Shown here: positions 13,901 through 28,900 of the stretch, one piece after another
Layout of the letters: each line of letters starts with the position of its first letter
How positions within the stretch are numbered: position 1 is the stretch's first letter
Assembly (NCBI GenBank): GCA_028023455.1
Contig: JAQFVV010006231.1
Coordinates: 4,726,036 to 4,790,035, forward strand
Source: Epiperipatus broadwayi
Lineage: Eukaryota > Onychophora > Udeonychophora > Euonychophora > Peripatidae
Length of the DNA: 64,000 nucleotides
Direction: 5' to 3'
Notes under the pieces: model-generated
Database searches by the model: none
Seen by the model: only the letters and a program-made list of their open reading frames with translations
What the model was told of the DNA's origin: nothing
Position numbers and translations under genes: made by a program

Positions 13901-16900
13901 TTTTTCACTTGTTAAATTAGAAAATGCATATTTATCTGATATTGCATATGAAATCATTAAAATTCTTCTTGAGAATTATCCATATTATCTTTAGCAACAA
14001 CAAAAAAAAAAAGAGATCATTATTTTTTTTTTTGTTTTATTGCAAAAGGCCACATTGTGAAATGCATAATCTGTATTCAGATCATTAACTTTATCTTATA
14101 GATTTCCCTTAAAAATTTCGATAGTTGTAAACTATTCACAAATGTTATTCTTATTATTTCCATCCTTTAGATTCTTTTACTAATCTCATTCTATTACACT
14201 TTATTTTTTCTTAACATACAATTATGCCATAATTGATTTTTCTTTATATCATATCTGTATTACTTTTTTTGTTTTGTTTTAATCATGCTTAATCTTAATA
14301 TTCATTTGGTCATTTAAATATTTATTCTGTCTTATTGTTCAGAATATTTATTGATGTTTGTATCTTTCAAAGTTTTTAACTTTAGTTTTTTAAATAATAA
14401 ATAGTTATAGAAGCTTCTGTTGCTCATGTAAGTTATGTAGTCTTTTTCTTGTTTCTAGCATTTTCAAAATTAATCTTTTGCACTAACAATATGATATTAA
14501 CTCTCATGTTTTCAAAATTTAATTAATTTGAATTACTATTATTTTTACTATTAAGCTGAAAATTAATAATATTTTTTTAATTGTTTTTATAATTTCTTAA
14601 TATACTTCTGCATCTAACAGTTTCCTTATTGTATCTGTTTTATTTATATTCTAGATTTTCTCAAGTTATTTTGACTTTCCAATTTTTATCAATTTTGTAT
14701 TTTATGTATTTCCATAAAAATTAAATTTTCTGTCTTTATTTTTAGACCAATCATGATATAGGAACCAAAAATTAATGGGATTTTTTTTTTTTTTCATTAA
14801 GGACTTATACTTAAAATCTGTAGTCACTTGTGCATCAATATTTCACATATCTGTTTGATCTATACAGAGAATCTATATATTTTAATAATGAGTTTCCTTT
14901 GTTTTGTTTTGACTTTTCTCTAATTTTTTTGCTTCAAGACAAGTCTTTTTAGTACTTCATCATGTGCCCCTTTTTTCGTTTTTCCCTTAAATATTATGTC
15001 TATTTTCTGTAAAAAAAATTTTTTTGAGATTTGTAAAGCATTTACAAGCTTACCATTTTGTTTCTTTATTTTTATACAATTTTTAAATTTTTTTATCTTT
15101 ATGCAATATACATTTCAATGAGAACCTAATATTTACACCCTTCTTATATTTTTCATTTTTAATGGGACATTTTTGCAATGAAAATCTTCCTATATTCTCT
15201 TGTAATGTGTTCCATTTTTCCACATTTAAAACATCCTGTTTTCCCTTACATTATGCAGCATTATGTTCATTTTTCAAACATAACTGACATAATTATCTTG
15301 GCTACTACTATTTTTATTGCTCATATCTCAAAATGTTTTGATTATTTCAGTTTGTCTTTCCTAATTTTTTAATCACTAAATATATTTTATAAACTTTTTT
15401 TTATAATTTTTTTATTAATTAAAAGAGTCATAATCATTGTGTAATAGGCAGATACCAAATGTTGACCTAGATAATCTTTTCCTGCCTTTTTATTTTTGTT
15501 CTCTTTTTAAAATACAAATAGCTTTTTTTAAATATTATCTAGTCTCTTGCTTCATCTTATTCTTTTAATCTCCAAATCCTTTTATGTATTTTTTTTGTCT
15601 CTAAATTCATAGCAAATAAATTTCTTGTCTACTTTTTAATTTTTTAGTTAACCTGCAGTTCTGATTTATCTTTCTGAAGTTATCTTTTTCTTTTTTCTAC
15701 AAAGTCATATCTCAGAATTTTTTTTAAAAATTAAGTTCCTGCTCCATTTCAGATACTCTGGACATTTTTTTTTTTTTTAGAGTTAACTTAATTGATTAAA
15801 AAAATTTTTTACCATTATCAAAAATTTGTTTGTTTGTTTGTTTTTTTTTTTAAAAAAAAAGAACTGTAATTCTGCTAATTTCTTTATTATTATTTTCATT
15901 GTCAGTTAAACAACTTTCTAAAATGCTTAAAATTACTAGTCTACTCTACTTTCTACAGATTCATTATACACCTTTCATTGCTTTTGTTTTAATTGCTTTT
16001 ATTATTATATGTTTTTTGTTTTGTGAACTTTTTTCAAAATTCTATTGATCCTTAGAAAATTTCTAAATGATGAGCAGAAAATCTTAAAATATATGTTTTA
16101 TATATTCTGCTTTTGTGCTTCAAAATAAAGTTGACTTCTTAGATGAAGTTATATTTGAAGTAACTTTATCTTTATTGTGAATATACTGAACATAGATGAA
16201 AAAATATTTTAGCAGTCACCAAATATATATGTTTTTTTTTTTTGCATTTGTTATAATTATCAGCAAAAATCATAATAATGTTTTGTTATAATATATTCTT
16301 ATTTACTGGATTTTGCTTGACATAAAGTGTTTTTCCATTGTTTAATATTGTTTTACAAAAAATAAATAAATTGTTTTGTATTTAGTTGTTGATTATATAG
16401 TTTATATTTACATATTATATGTTGTTTGTGATCACAAGTATTTTCATTTTTCAATTTTTAAAAAAAAATTTCTATTGTCTTTTATTTTGTACACTTATAT
16501 TTACTATGGCTATGGAAATTTTTTGCATTGTTTTTTTTTTTTAAATAAAAGGGTACGTTAAATAAAAAAATACTAACAATGTATCACAAGACTATCCTAG
16601 TTTTCATTTAATATTTGCCTTTAAAATACTAATCTATTATCACTCTATTCTAAAGCTATCTATAATAAATATGCACAATCGGTGGATACCAAATCCTTTA
16701 CTAATTTTTGACTATTGGCCTTCAGAGAGAAATGTTAAATTGCAGTTACACAATTGGCAATCATGATGGTCTCAAATGTGGAAAGTTTTGAATTCAAGCT
16801 AATTTGCTTGTATAACTATGTTTTAAATTAGATCAATAGCTTTTTTAATGTTTCATGGTAAAGATATTTTCGATCAGCATGAAATTGAAGTCACTAAAAT

Positions 16901-19900
16901 ATATTATTGCTAATCTAATATCAAACAGATATTGCTATATTACAAGTTGGTTCGGTTTAAAGCCTAAGAATGTTTGGAATTTTTTAAGTCATCATTTGAT
17001 TATGGTATATAAAAAGTGACTACTAGATGAGTATGTGAAATGTGGTGCTTTAAATGTCAATCCAGGAACTAGTCAGAAGTTCTGATTGGCACCATTATTT
17101 GTTGTCTATTGATTAATCTTGCTTATAATAATTTGCTATAAAAGGATAGAATGGATTATTGCTCTTAATGTACATGTTATAATATATAATTGGAATCACT
17201 GTAAAATATTTAGTTGCTTATTGAGCGATAGATAAATGATTAAATTATCTTCATTTTTTTTATTGCCAAATAAAAATATACATGATTCAGCAAATGGCAT
17301 AGCTATAAAAGCAATGGTTTTGATGTAAAGGTTGTTGTCAAGCCTGTATGTATAATCAATTTGCATCTCACTAATGAAGACCAATAGTCAGAAATTAATC
17401 TGGAATTTGATTAGCATCACATTGGTGATATTTGATTATTTATGTTAACAATAGATAGTGTTAATGTAGAATAATGGAATGAATAAATAATATATTTATT
17501 TATTATTAAAAGCTTTTGTTTATATAATATTATTTGACAATATAAAAATACGTTAATACTTACTTAATACTATTTTTTATATTATCACATAAATTATTCA
17601 GATGTTTTTGTCTTTGTATATGATAAAACAGTTTTAAATAGTCTGAACACATACATACACGTGTATATATAAGCCTATATTTTTTTTTTATTTTATATTT
17701 TTATTGTGATATTATTTTTGTTTTCAGGCTTGTGTTCCTTATTTAGAAATTTTGGAAAAATGGATTTATAAAGGAATTATTGCTGATCCATATTCTGAAG
17801 TGAGTATTTCTCTTTGTATTAGTTTATATACACATTTCTAGGAATTACTTAATGTTTATTTTTACATTTTAAATATATGATTGAAGACATGACTAATGGC
17901 TCCTAAGTTGCATTTCAATCAATAAGTTAAACTGTACGTAACTACAAGTGCCACATCCTGTTAGTTTATATTGATGTACTGTACACAAATTTACTTTCAA
18001 AGTGCATATTTTTTAGTGCTTGCTAATCAATCTTTATTAGTTTAGAAATTATATTTCATTTAACCTTAATTTTATATACACTTCAAATTTAACAATGTTC
18101 AAAATATATTTTTAAATATTCTTTATATAAATGCTCATTTTAACTTCAAATTTAACAGTGGTCAAAATATATTTTTAAATATTCTTTGCTCATTTTAACT
18201 TTTCATCTTTCTACTCAATATTCCATTATCTTATATTTCTAGAAATTTTAACTATCACTTTAATATTTTATAATTGCATATATTGAAATGAAAGAAACGT
18301 TTTTAATCAAATAAATCTTTTCAGTCCAGTTAGACTAAGCTTCACGTATCTTCAAAAATATGTAGCATTCGAAGAAATATGCAAGATTTGGCCTAACTGA
18401 AGAGGATCTAGTTGATTAAATTGCATCTTAAATCTTAAGAAAGTCATAAAAATGCACCCCCCCTCCCCACCCCCCAATGTCTGCAGCTATATATTTGAAA
18501 TGTAAGGTTGGATTTACAAATAGAAAGAAGTGAAAGATTAAAAAAGAGAGGTTGCCATGCAGATTTGTAAACAATAATATAGATACCTTGAACTTTATTA
18601 AATTTAAAGTCAATATTTGAGGTTGAATAAAATATAGTAATTTCAAACCTAATAAAAAATGATTGATAATTTTATATGTATTTATTGAAAGTTGAATAAA
18701 TGCTGGATAAAAAAAAAACAAATTCTACTTAGAATTAAATTAGTGTTTTCTATATTTATATAACTCCCTGTTAGACCAGTATGATAATTACAATCACCCA
18801 TTACACATATAAATCAATAATTTTTAATATTTACATCATTTAACATTGACCGTTGATTTGGTGATAGCTCGTTAGTGAAGTATCTATGTTCATTGTCTGT
18901 GTAAACAGTATTTTTAATTTTTTTTTTTTTTTACTCAATTTCAAATTTTAAAATATGATACTATAATATAAATTTTGCCTATGTATTAAAATAATATTAA
19001 TATTAGACTTTAATTTAATAGCATAAGATATCTTGCTATAGTTTTAGTGCAATATTTTTTAATTAATACAAAATTCTGTTAGCACGAATAAATAAATTAT
19101 TGCAGCTACATGGCATTTCTAAATAAGATTCAACTTATAAATTATGTGCATTTGTTTATTTTAGTTCATCGTTGAAGAAAAAGATGTAGCTGCCAAGAAT
19201 GAAGAACAAGATACTTATGATGATGATGAATATCCTTAATTTTAATTTCACATATATGTGTGCGCGCTTGTGGTTGACTCCAAATACATTAGAAAAATGT
19301 ATACATTATTAATAGTATGTATGTATTTTATTCTAAAAAAAGTTTATATAGTAAAATTCAGTAAATAGATTAAAGATGAGTGAATTATGCTATTATGAAC
19401 TAACTTAAAGAATCAATTTTATTTATTATTATTGGTTCCTAAATTAAGAATAGAAAAAAGTGTTTGATTGATTGATTGGAAAACTTATCCTCAATTTATC
19501 AGTTTGATATTCAAATATCACTTGTCTTTTCTGATCTAACTGATCATATGGTTATTTAATTTTATTGGATTGCTGACAATCTTTGCAATTGCCATGATTT
19601 ATATTTATTATAGTATTTATTTTTTGTATTGACTATTACATTTATTTAGATATTGTAGTCAGCTTAGCGCTATGATTTCTAATTTTTAATTGTGCATCAT
19701 CGTCTTGAAAATGTCATTTCAAATTTAATATAAATATATTTGATGCATCTGTAATATATAAATCTTGTGCAAAGGGTATCGATCAATGTTATGGCTTTAT
19801 ATAATTCATAAAGTGGCCATTGATTTTTTAATTATACACCACCAGTACTCTGTTTATATAAATACTTATCAATTGTAATCTGGTAGTTAAATATAGGGAT

Positions 19901-22900
19901 ATTAAAGCATATGTACAAAAAGTTATTCAATCTGTCTTTATATCCATTTGGAAACTTGATTTAATCCGATAGCATTTTCTATGATAAATAAGCAATATAT
20001 GCATTGAAAATTAAGTTTTTCTTGTCATTGTCTGAAAAGAATTTAAATTAGATGTTCTGGATCAAATTCAAACCATAATTTCTTACATGTATTCACAAAC
20101 ACCCATGTACTTAGAGATATGTGTATGTGTGCATTTAAACAAATTAAATACAATCCAAATTTACCTATTATTATTCCTTAAAATTCCTGCACTTATTGGG
20201 AGAAACGATATACTGTTTGTCGAGAAAGAACTCCTGTGTTTCTTGAAAAAGTTGTTGAGAAAATTTTGAGGACTGGAAAATACTTGAATGTTATTAGGCA
20301 ATGTGGTAAGTAGTTAAATTTAATTTTATTATCATTATCTTTATTGCGATTAATACTTATTATTAATGTGGGCATTATTTTTAGAAGGTAGCAGTTGATT
20401 TTTTTATTTTAACAACATTATAAAATTATTGTTTGCGAAATTTGTTTTAGAATGTATCTATATGTAAGTATAATTATATGTTTCAGATCATTGTGTACAT
20501 GCATATATGTCTGTGTGTATGTATGTATATATATATTATGCTGGGTGGTGTGTTTATTAGATCACTGAGGGAGTAAACAAAATCTATATATTTTAACTCT
20601 TTAATAAAATATAACCTTACGAAATATAACTTGAAAAACTTTTATATAAAATATGATACAATTATAACTTATTTATTTGATCTACACCATTGCAATTTAG
20701 CTATTGCTCCACACTGGCCCCTTAGGCAGAGAAGAGAGTACCCAAAGAGTACTTGTATCCAAGCCGAGCTATATATATATCAGATATATAAATACGGCTG
20801 CGTTTCCAAGAAACAGATTTCTTATCGGCTGCAGTATTCAACACCTATCATCCAAATACTTTTGTTTCGGAGTAAACCCCGAGCGCCAATTAGCTACAAG
20901 AACTAACATGTTTTGAATGATGGCAACTAATTCAGCGCCTAAGATATCCCATGACTAGCTCAATCAATTGTAATACAATAACAAATTATTGCTCTAATTA
21001 GTGATAAAGAATTGATCGACAAATATTAAAATTTAAAGATAATTTATTCAACTAAACATTTATTATTCTAATTTTAATTACATATATGGAACTTCTTTAA
21101 ACGAAACAATGACTTATCATAACTTCAGTTGCACACATATACAATAGCAATATAATATAACAAAGGATATTAAGTAATACAAGGCATTTAAATAAATACA
21201 TGTAATTGATATAAATCATAAAACATTAATATATACGACATTTTACAAACACGCACATCAATAGTTCTTTATGCATGCTATAGAGTTCATTTGTTAACTG
21301 ACTCTGGGAGGCTTTAAAGATTGCAATGGCTACATTAATTATAAATGGAAATAAGAAAATGTTGTTACCTAGGATTTTAGAACGGGGATACTTCTTGCTG
21401 TTTGCTGTGAACTTTATTTTCAATAGGACTTTGTCTTCTTGCTGGTTGTTATTTCACGTGAAAATATTTCCAGCCGGCTGGATTTGAGGTCTTTTGTTTG
21501 TGGCAGTTTAATGCTTAGTATTCCATGGTGTTATTCTTTAAGACATTTAGATATTGAAAGTGGATTTTCAAGTTGTTAGGCAGGCATTACTTTTTCCAGG
21601 CAGGTTGGCTGTTTCATCGTACTTAGGCTGGAGCAAAGTCGTATGTTTCCGACAACGATTAACAATACATGATTGCTTCTGGATACATAATAGACTGACT
21701 GATTGATTGACTCAACTGTACTGATCCAATTGTGATCTCAACTGCTTAGATTGAACTCAACTGATTGTCCGATGAAAAACTGGATTATTTATAAGGATGA
21801 CCTGTTGTCATTCTGATAATTGGTATTTATGTCCACCAGCTATCTCTGTTGTTGAAATTCCTCCCTTGTTTTTAATTGCATTCTTTTGATAAGCTTTTGA
21901 TCTTGATTTCATTTGGTAGCCATTGCAAACTTGTTGTATTGTGGATTTTATTTAACTTAGCCACTGCAAATTTGTTGTTTACATCTCTTATTGTACAATT
22001 TTTTATTTTATTTATTATTTAGCACGCACATATTTATTTTATCAACCAGCTCACATTTTGCTATATTTAAAATCACCTTGGCATATACACATATATATAT
22101 TTCTAAAATCAAGTTTTAGTTTTTAAGATTTCCTTTTTCTTTAATTTAAATGAAAAGAGATACTTTTAATTATTTGAAAATCAACTACTTTTAATTTTCC
22201 CCGTAAAACTATGAATTAATTGTTTTTTAGCAAGCTATTTTTTTTTAAACACAAAAAACTCTTCAAGCTTCTTTTACTAAACTTTTAATGAATAATCCTT
22301 TAAACTTTTGTAGATTTTTTTTAACGAACTGGATTTTGTTTAATTAACAATAATAAAACTCTTTAGACTTTAATAAATTTATTTATCTTAAATGAAACGT
22401 TTTTCCTTGTTTTTAATTTACTTATTTACGGACAGCTTATTGATTTTATTATTCATTATTAATTTTAAACTTCGCTTTATTTATCAGAATTTTATTTTTA
22501 ATACACCTGGGTCTCATTTTATGTGGATTATTTTAATGTGATTTTGAAGTTATGCGATTCATGATTCTTCTTAATATCCTTCATATTTCACTATATTTAT
22601 TAGATATCAAGAAATTTAAATTATTAATAACTTATTTTGACTTGAAATACTTTTTTTTTTCTTTCAAAAATATGTTATATTAGCAGCTTACGTTAATATG
22701 GCCATAAGCTGTATTTAGAATCTTAGCTTCTATATAAATAACCTACTTCTACTAATGAATAAATAATAATAATAGATTTATATATACGTATAAAAATATC
22801 ACAATAAATATTCAAAAATTTTAAACTTTTAAGACGTATTTTGTTAGATATTAACGGAAATAAATTTTTTTTTAGATTTTTAAAATAAATAATAACGAAG

Positions 22901-25900
22901 ATTTTATTGATTTTTATAAACTGAAAATAATCTTTCTAATGATAATGTCTAATCTTTTTGTTTTGATTGCAATTTCATTTTTTTAATATAGAAACAGCAT
23001 AAGACTGGAAGTGGCGCTAGTTGTACAAAAGTCACAAATCTGATTTCTTACTAGTTCACAAACGAACCCATATTATAAAATAACAGTAATGATTATAATA
23101 TGTATGAAAAAATGTAAAATTTAATACTGTAGTTAATAACAAAAGTAAAAAAAGTTTGTCTTATATTAATTCTTTTCATATATTTGAAATTTTTTATTAG
23201 TCATACTTTATTTCCTTATTTTTTTAATGCGAATTTTAAAGTAATTTTTCCTTGTTGCTTTGCTTTTATACCAATTTCTGAAAATATCGGGAACCTATCC
23301 CCCATTTTTCAAGTTAAGTTACGTTTATTTTTGTGCGATTTCTTTTGTGCGTGTTTTCTGAGGAACCTATCTACCGCATAAAACGAGATCCAGGTGTAAT
23401 TGTAAACACAATTTTGATGAACGCGCAATAGTGTTACAATATATATATATATCATAAAATTGGCTTAAAAAAGTTTATTATTAACTAAAACATTCTATAT
23501 TTCCTTTTGAAACTTTATGGGAATCAAGCATGACAAATTCTTAATGCCCTAGTTATACATTTTAATCATTGCAGCCATTATTACTATCTGATTATCCATT
23601 TGGCAAACAGACATGGATGGGATGCTTATTAACCTGCATCAACCAGTGTGAAAGTTTTCTGGCTTTTATTTTTGATTTTAAGATCAACAATCTCTAGTTA
23701 GAATCTGGGTCAAGTAAGACTTTGAAATTTTTTAAAATTCCTTACGATAAACAACATATAGTTAACCTAGTTCATCATTTAATTATTAATTGATAAATAC
23801 AAAAACATTAAAATTTCTTTCTATCCAGAAGTTGGCAAATCTATTAGTAATGCTATCTTCACTTTTTCATCTTCTTTAGAAAAAAAGTAGAAAAGTATTC
23901 TACTGAAACAACAATATGTAAGTTAAAGTCATGATATTTTATTTGGTTTACTTCTTATTCACTGTTTTTCTTTAGATGGCTATTAGATATAGATATCTAG
24001 ATATAAATTACATATTTTTAATTTCTGTTTAATATTATCATCAATAGCAATAAATTCTATTCATGCTTATATAGATAACAGTAGAGTATAGAATGATAGA
24101 ATAGGTTACAAACTGTTAGTGCAGTTGTTAAAAGTATTATATAAAAGTCATGTGATGCTTTATTTGGTATGTTCCATACTTTTGCCAAAAGATCAAAAAT
24201 ACCTATAATTAGCATTTAACTAAGGTCATTAAATATACAGGTGCTGAATGTTCAAATCATTTACTTGAAATTTTTTTTAAAAAAAAGGTAAAGGTAGCTG
24301 CTTGGGGGGGGGGGGGGTATACAAATCCAATATTCCTCAATGAAGAAAGATAATAGCTAGAAATTAATTTAGGAATTTGCTTGGCATTACCATAAGATAT
24401 TTATTGATTACTTAATATTTTAAATACAAGTATACTTTATTAAATGGATTCAGATTAGGGGTGAATTACTTCTGATAATGCAGAGGAATGTATCAGAAAC
24501 TTTCCTGCAGTCAGCTATTTAATGGCTGTATTAATGTATGAATATGTATGATGATGTAAAAAATATATGATAACATCATCACAGAAGTGTAATATTAAAG
24601 ATAATATTGCTTCATTTATTAGAGAAAGTATTAAACATAATCTTCAATGCAAATGCTAAAATTGATCGTAAAAAATATCCACACATTGATTATCTAATTG
24701 ACTGTCAGTAGTCAATTTGCTATTGTGTATCTATGATTAATCAGGAGCGAACATTAATGTAATGTTGATTAAAGCAGCATGTATATATTTATAGTAAAAC
24801 TAAAATAGATTCTGCAATTTCATAAAAGTTTTTAAAACCTAAAGAATATTTGATCATATTTTTAAGTCTAACAAAGTACAGATGGTTTGCACTGAACATA
24901 AATATAAAATTAAGGAAATATGGTTTTATAGATTCAGTAAAGAACAGAAAATCTAATAGTATTTCACACTTAAATTATACATTTAAGTATATATTGAAAC
25001 ATATGCACTTAAGTATATAATTTCATATTTCTAGTTTTATTTTGAATATAATTGTTGCTGGTAAATAGCATTACAGGTTATGTTTAATGTTTTCAATATT
25101 AAGTGGTTTTAATATTGCCTTTAATATATGATGATGACTTTTTATTTGACCATTTTGATTTGAAAAGAAACTGTAAAAGCTTTAAATAGAAACACAAGTG
25201 AAATGAGATTCATTATAAAATATGTAAAAAAAGAAGGGATATTAATGGATATTGATGTTTTATCATTTATAAAATAGCAAGATTTATTTTCAACTTAAGG
25301 AAAAATAAATGTAAATTATTCAGGTTTATGCTTTATCGAGATCTTATTTTTATGAAGAAAAGAAGATTTATATAGTTGTACAACATGATTTTGAATAGAT
25401 CAAACAATATTTTAAAATTATTATAAAAGTTTTTAGCATTAAAATTGGAAAAAATTGAAAAATGAAACTGCAGTGATTAAATCTGGTATTGAGATGCTCA
25501 ATGTTTTAAAATATCATCTTGGTGTTAGATTTAAAAATATACCTCTAATAAAAAGAAAAAAATACATAATTACTAAAAACAGATATGACATTATAAAATG
25601 AATAAAAGAATTATATAAAAATCTTTATAGTAACAGAGAACAGAAAAACAAAATGCTTTATACAAAACTTGAAATGCCATATATTTTAAATGAGTGATCA
25701 AAGTCCAAACATAGTAAAATTTGTATTGATATTTTAAAAGAAGCAAATAAATAAGAGAAATTCTTGACAAAGCCATATATCACATATATAATACTAATAT
25801 TGATTTTTAAAAAAAATATTGGAATCACAATCAGATTTTTATTAATTATATATATTAGATATTTACTAACTTTCTTAACCATCTACTGAAAACTTTGGAA

Positions 25901-28900
25901 TGGAACCAATCTAAAGAGTAGATTTAAAAGTAGTTATAGTAAGTTGATATCCAAGTTTCAAGAAAAAATATCTAATTATGAAAAATCATTTGGATTTTAT
26001 AAGCATTTGGTTGGGTTTAAAGTTTTGTAATGTCATGATATAGAACCAATATAAAATTCTGAACAATATCGCAATGGAACAGCAATGATTAGACTTTATA
26101 TTTACACAAAAAAGGATTTTTTTTTTTTTATAACAGTTTTATGAAGATCTACTTCATCTACAAAATGAAGATTACTTAAATCCTGTGAATTTTAAAGATA
26201 ATTTTTACATATAATACTTTAGAATTGCAGAAACTGTAAGAATTCTCCAGAACTAAAAGTAAATTCAAAATAGAGATTAATTATTTTTTAAAAATAATGA
26301 GAATAAAGATTTTTGGAAGTTTATATGTATAAATATCTTGGTCATTCTTGATATATAGACGGATACATACATGAAATCAATGGCAGAATTGGAATTCTTT
26401 TGGTAAATATAATTTATTATTAAAATAGAATGTGTTTCTGAAAAAAATAATAATAATAAATGTTAGCTACTATTGAGTTATGGATCTGAAACTTGCACAT
26501 TAATATTACAGTTAATTATAATTGGTTTGATCAAGTTAAAAGCAAAATATATGAATACAAGAACTATCATTACTGATATTATTGAAAGAAATGAATTAAA
26601 TGAAAATTGATTGGACATTGCTAGAAGACATGTCTATAGATAGACAAATGGTGCTGTAAACTCGTTTACAAACATTTTAAGAGACTGATATAGAAGAATG
26701 ATAGAGAAAGGAAAAGAAATTGCTTATCAGAAGTAGTGAACTAAAAGGACATTTTTCCTGCAGTGGATCCATAATAATTTAAAATAATTATATATTTTAA
26801 TTTCTCTTGAGGATTTTTTTTTTAAATTATTGGTAAAAACAATATTTAAATTAAAAGTTAAATTATTAAATTGTTGGAAATTGTCAATTGTAATATTTAA
26901 ACTTATTTTTAAATATAGGTAGAAATGTGAAGTGTCCTCATGCTCAGGAAATTGTATATACATTAAAAGAACGTCAGTATGTAGAGCAAATTGAGAAAGC
27001 CTATAAATATGCGAGTAAAATTCTGTTGAATCTTTTAATGGAAGAAAAGGATTTAATGGGAAGATTGAGGTATTTTGTAATTTTTTATTTAATCAAATCT
27101 TGTTTATTTATTGTAATCTTTTTCATTTATTTATTTTTATGTTTTAATTAGATCAGTAAAGCATTATTTTCTTCTTGATCAAGGAGATTTTCTTGTACAG
27201 TTTATGGATATGGCTGAAGAAGAAATGAAAAAAAATATAGATGGTAAGATAATTTACAAAATTAGTTATTTATATATTTATTCTAAATTTTCAAAAAAAG
27301 ATGTTTTTCAAAAATGTTAATTCAGTCATCTATGCAGTATTCAGGATTATTAGATATTTGTAATTCATTTCATTTAGCACACTTAACTCATGAAAACGTA
27401 TTGGCGCAAGTGAAGAGGGATTATTATCTTCTAAATAGAATTACAATACATAAGATAAAAATTTTATTAAGTAGTTTCAGCAGTGAAATCACATAATTTT
27501 ATTTAATGTTTGCCATTAGGCATATCTGGTAATTGAATGTTTATTTTTTTATATGTGGGCATAATAATCTATTTTTATTGTCTCATCAATACAGAATACA
27601 AATAAAATAAGACAAAGTTCTTGAAATATATCAATATTAGAAATAGTTTTGAAATTTTAGAAAATCCAGTAATTTAGATATGTGAGAACATCATATACAA
27701 AAATATTTCTTAATTTTATCATTGATGGCATATATTCACAATGTTTTTATAAACTAAGGTGTTATTACTGACAACTAATGAATAAATATATACTATAAAT
27801 CATGTTTTCAAGAGCAACTATGATTAATAAAAAATAAAGAATGAAATTAGAGTAGTTTTCTTACACAAACGAATATAAAGAAACACTGACAAAATTTAAG
27901 CCAAACTAATTAGAAACCATAAGATACAATTATTATCTCTGCAACAAGTATTTTATTCAATTGAGGGCAAGTATTATTTTGCTGAAATGTTGGTTACTAT
28001 TATTCCACTGTACCTGAAAACATGATTTATAAAATATCTTTTGCCTCTGAAAACATTCATTTTAACATATATATTGAGATGAAAATAATCTTGTGAATGT
28101 AGTAAAATAACTTATGTGGAATACATTTTTTTCTTCATTCTTTTAGACAAAATCTACTGTATATATTTACTTATAATAATTTTTATATATTAAAATTACA
28201 GTATTCTAAAATATTTTAAATTAAAAATATAAAAAAATTCTATTTAGTGCAAATAATGATGACAAATTTAAAATATTTTTGAAAAACAGAATTATTTTTT
28301 TTATAATGTACCTTAGATTATAATTAATTTTATAATATATTTTTGGCTGAAGAATTAAAAAAAAAATTAACTAATTGGTTTTAATTAATGTAAATCAAAG
28401 AAATAGTAAGATGTAATTAAATAGTTATCTTTTTTTTTGTTAATCAAGATGGAAAAAATAACTCACTTGTCCTATTTTCAAATTCCATTATATACTATAA
28501 ATAGTGGATTCAAATTAAAAAATAATTAGTAAGCTATTAGATTACAGAAAGTGCAGTTGCAGCATGTATTAAAAGCCAGCTTAGATGAATTTTTTCCAAT
28601 TTCTGTGTTGAGTTTGTATTTCCATAAAATCAGGAATACATCTTTAAATTCATAGCCCAGTATGTGAGAAGTTGACCACTTGCCTGGCGTTATAGAAGCT
28701 AAACAGAGTTGAGGATTGCCAATGCGTATCTGATGTGTGCCTATCCTGGACATGATCATAAGACTATAGTGCTATAAATTACATATGTACTGTTTTATGC
28801 AATATATACATGGAAGTACACAAAAGAATTATTGTCTGTCACATATATATTGTGAACATAGTACAGTACTAAAAGAATGAAGAAAAAAAAAAATTATTCT

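Larger units (their letters stand above)
13346..17727 (-). mobile_element. T-rich half of intron 2 containing Gypsy-type gag/pol relics
   Basis: The plus strand is T-rich over 13800-16550, as expected for A-rich retroelement coding on the minus strand. The only segment I can support is the pair of zinc knuckles at 15192-15289. Remaining frames are too broken for protease or reverse transcriptase motifs to be called by eye. The plus-strand open frames at 15178-15372 and 16376-16561 are shadows. Confidence 0.4.

Noticed and set aside
18428-18721. 97-residue minus-strand open frame
   Set aside because: Phe/Leu/Ile-rich translation of T-rich DNA with no family resemblance, splice context or conserved motif. 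Probably chance.
26927-27151. Open frame extending past exon F
   Set aside because: The first part is the real exon. The part after 27069 is intron read-through of the 82-bp intron.
28526-28759. 77-residue minus-strand frame in the GC-richer block of the MITE-like element
   Set aside because: Less AT-biased than the surroundings, but no family recognised and it is bounded by a non-autonomous element. Left as unexplained sequence and not called as a gene.
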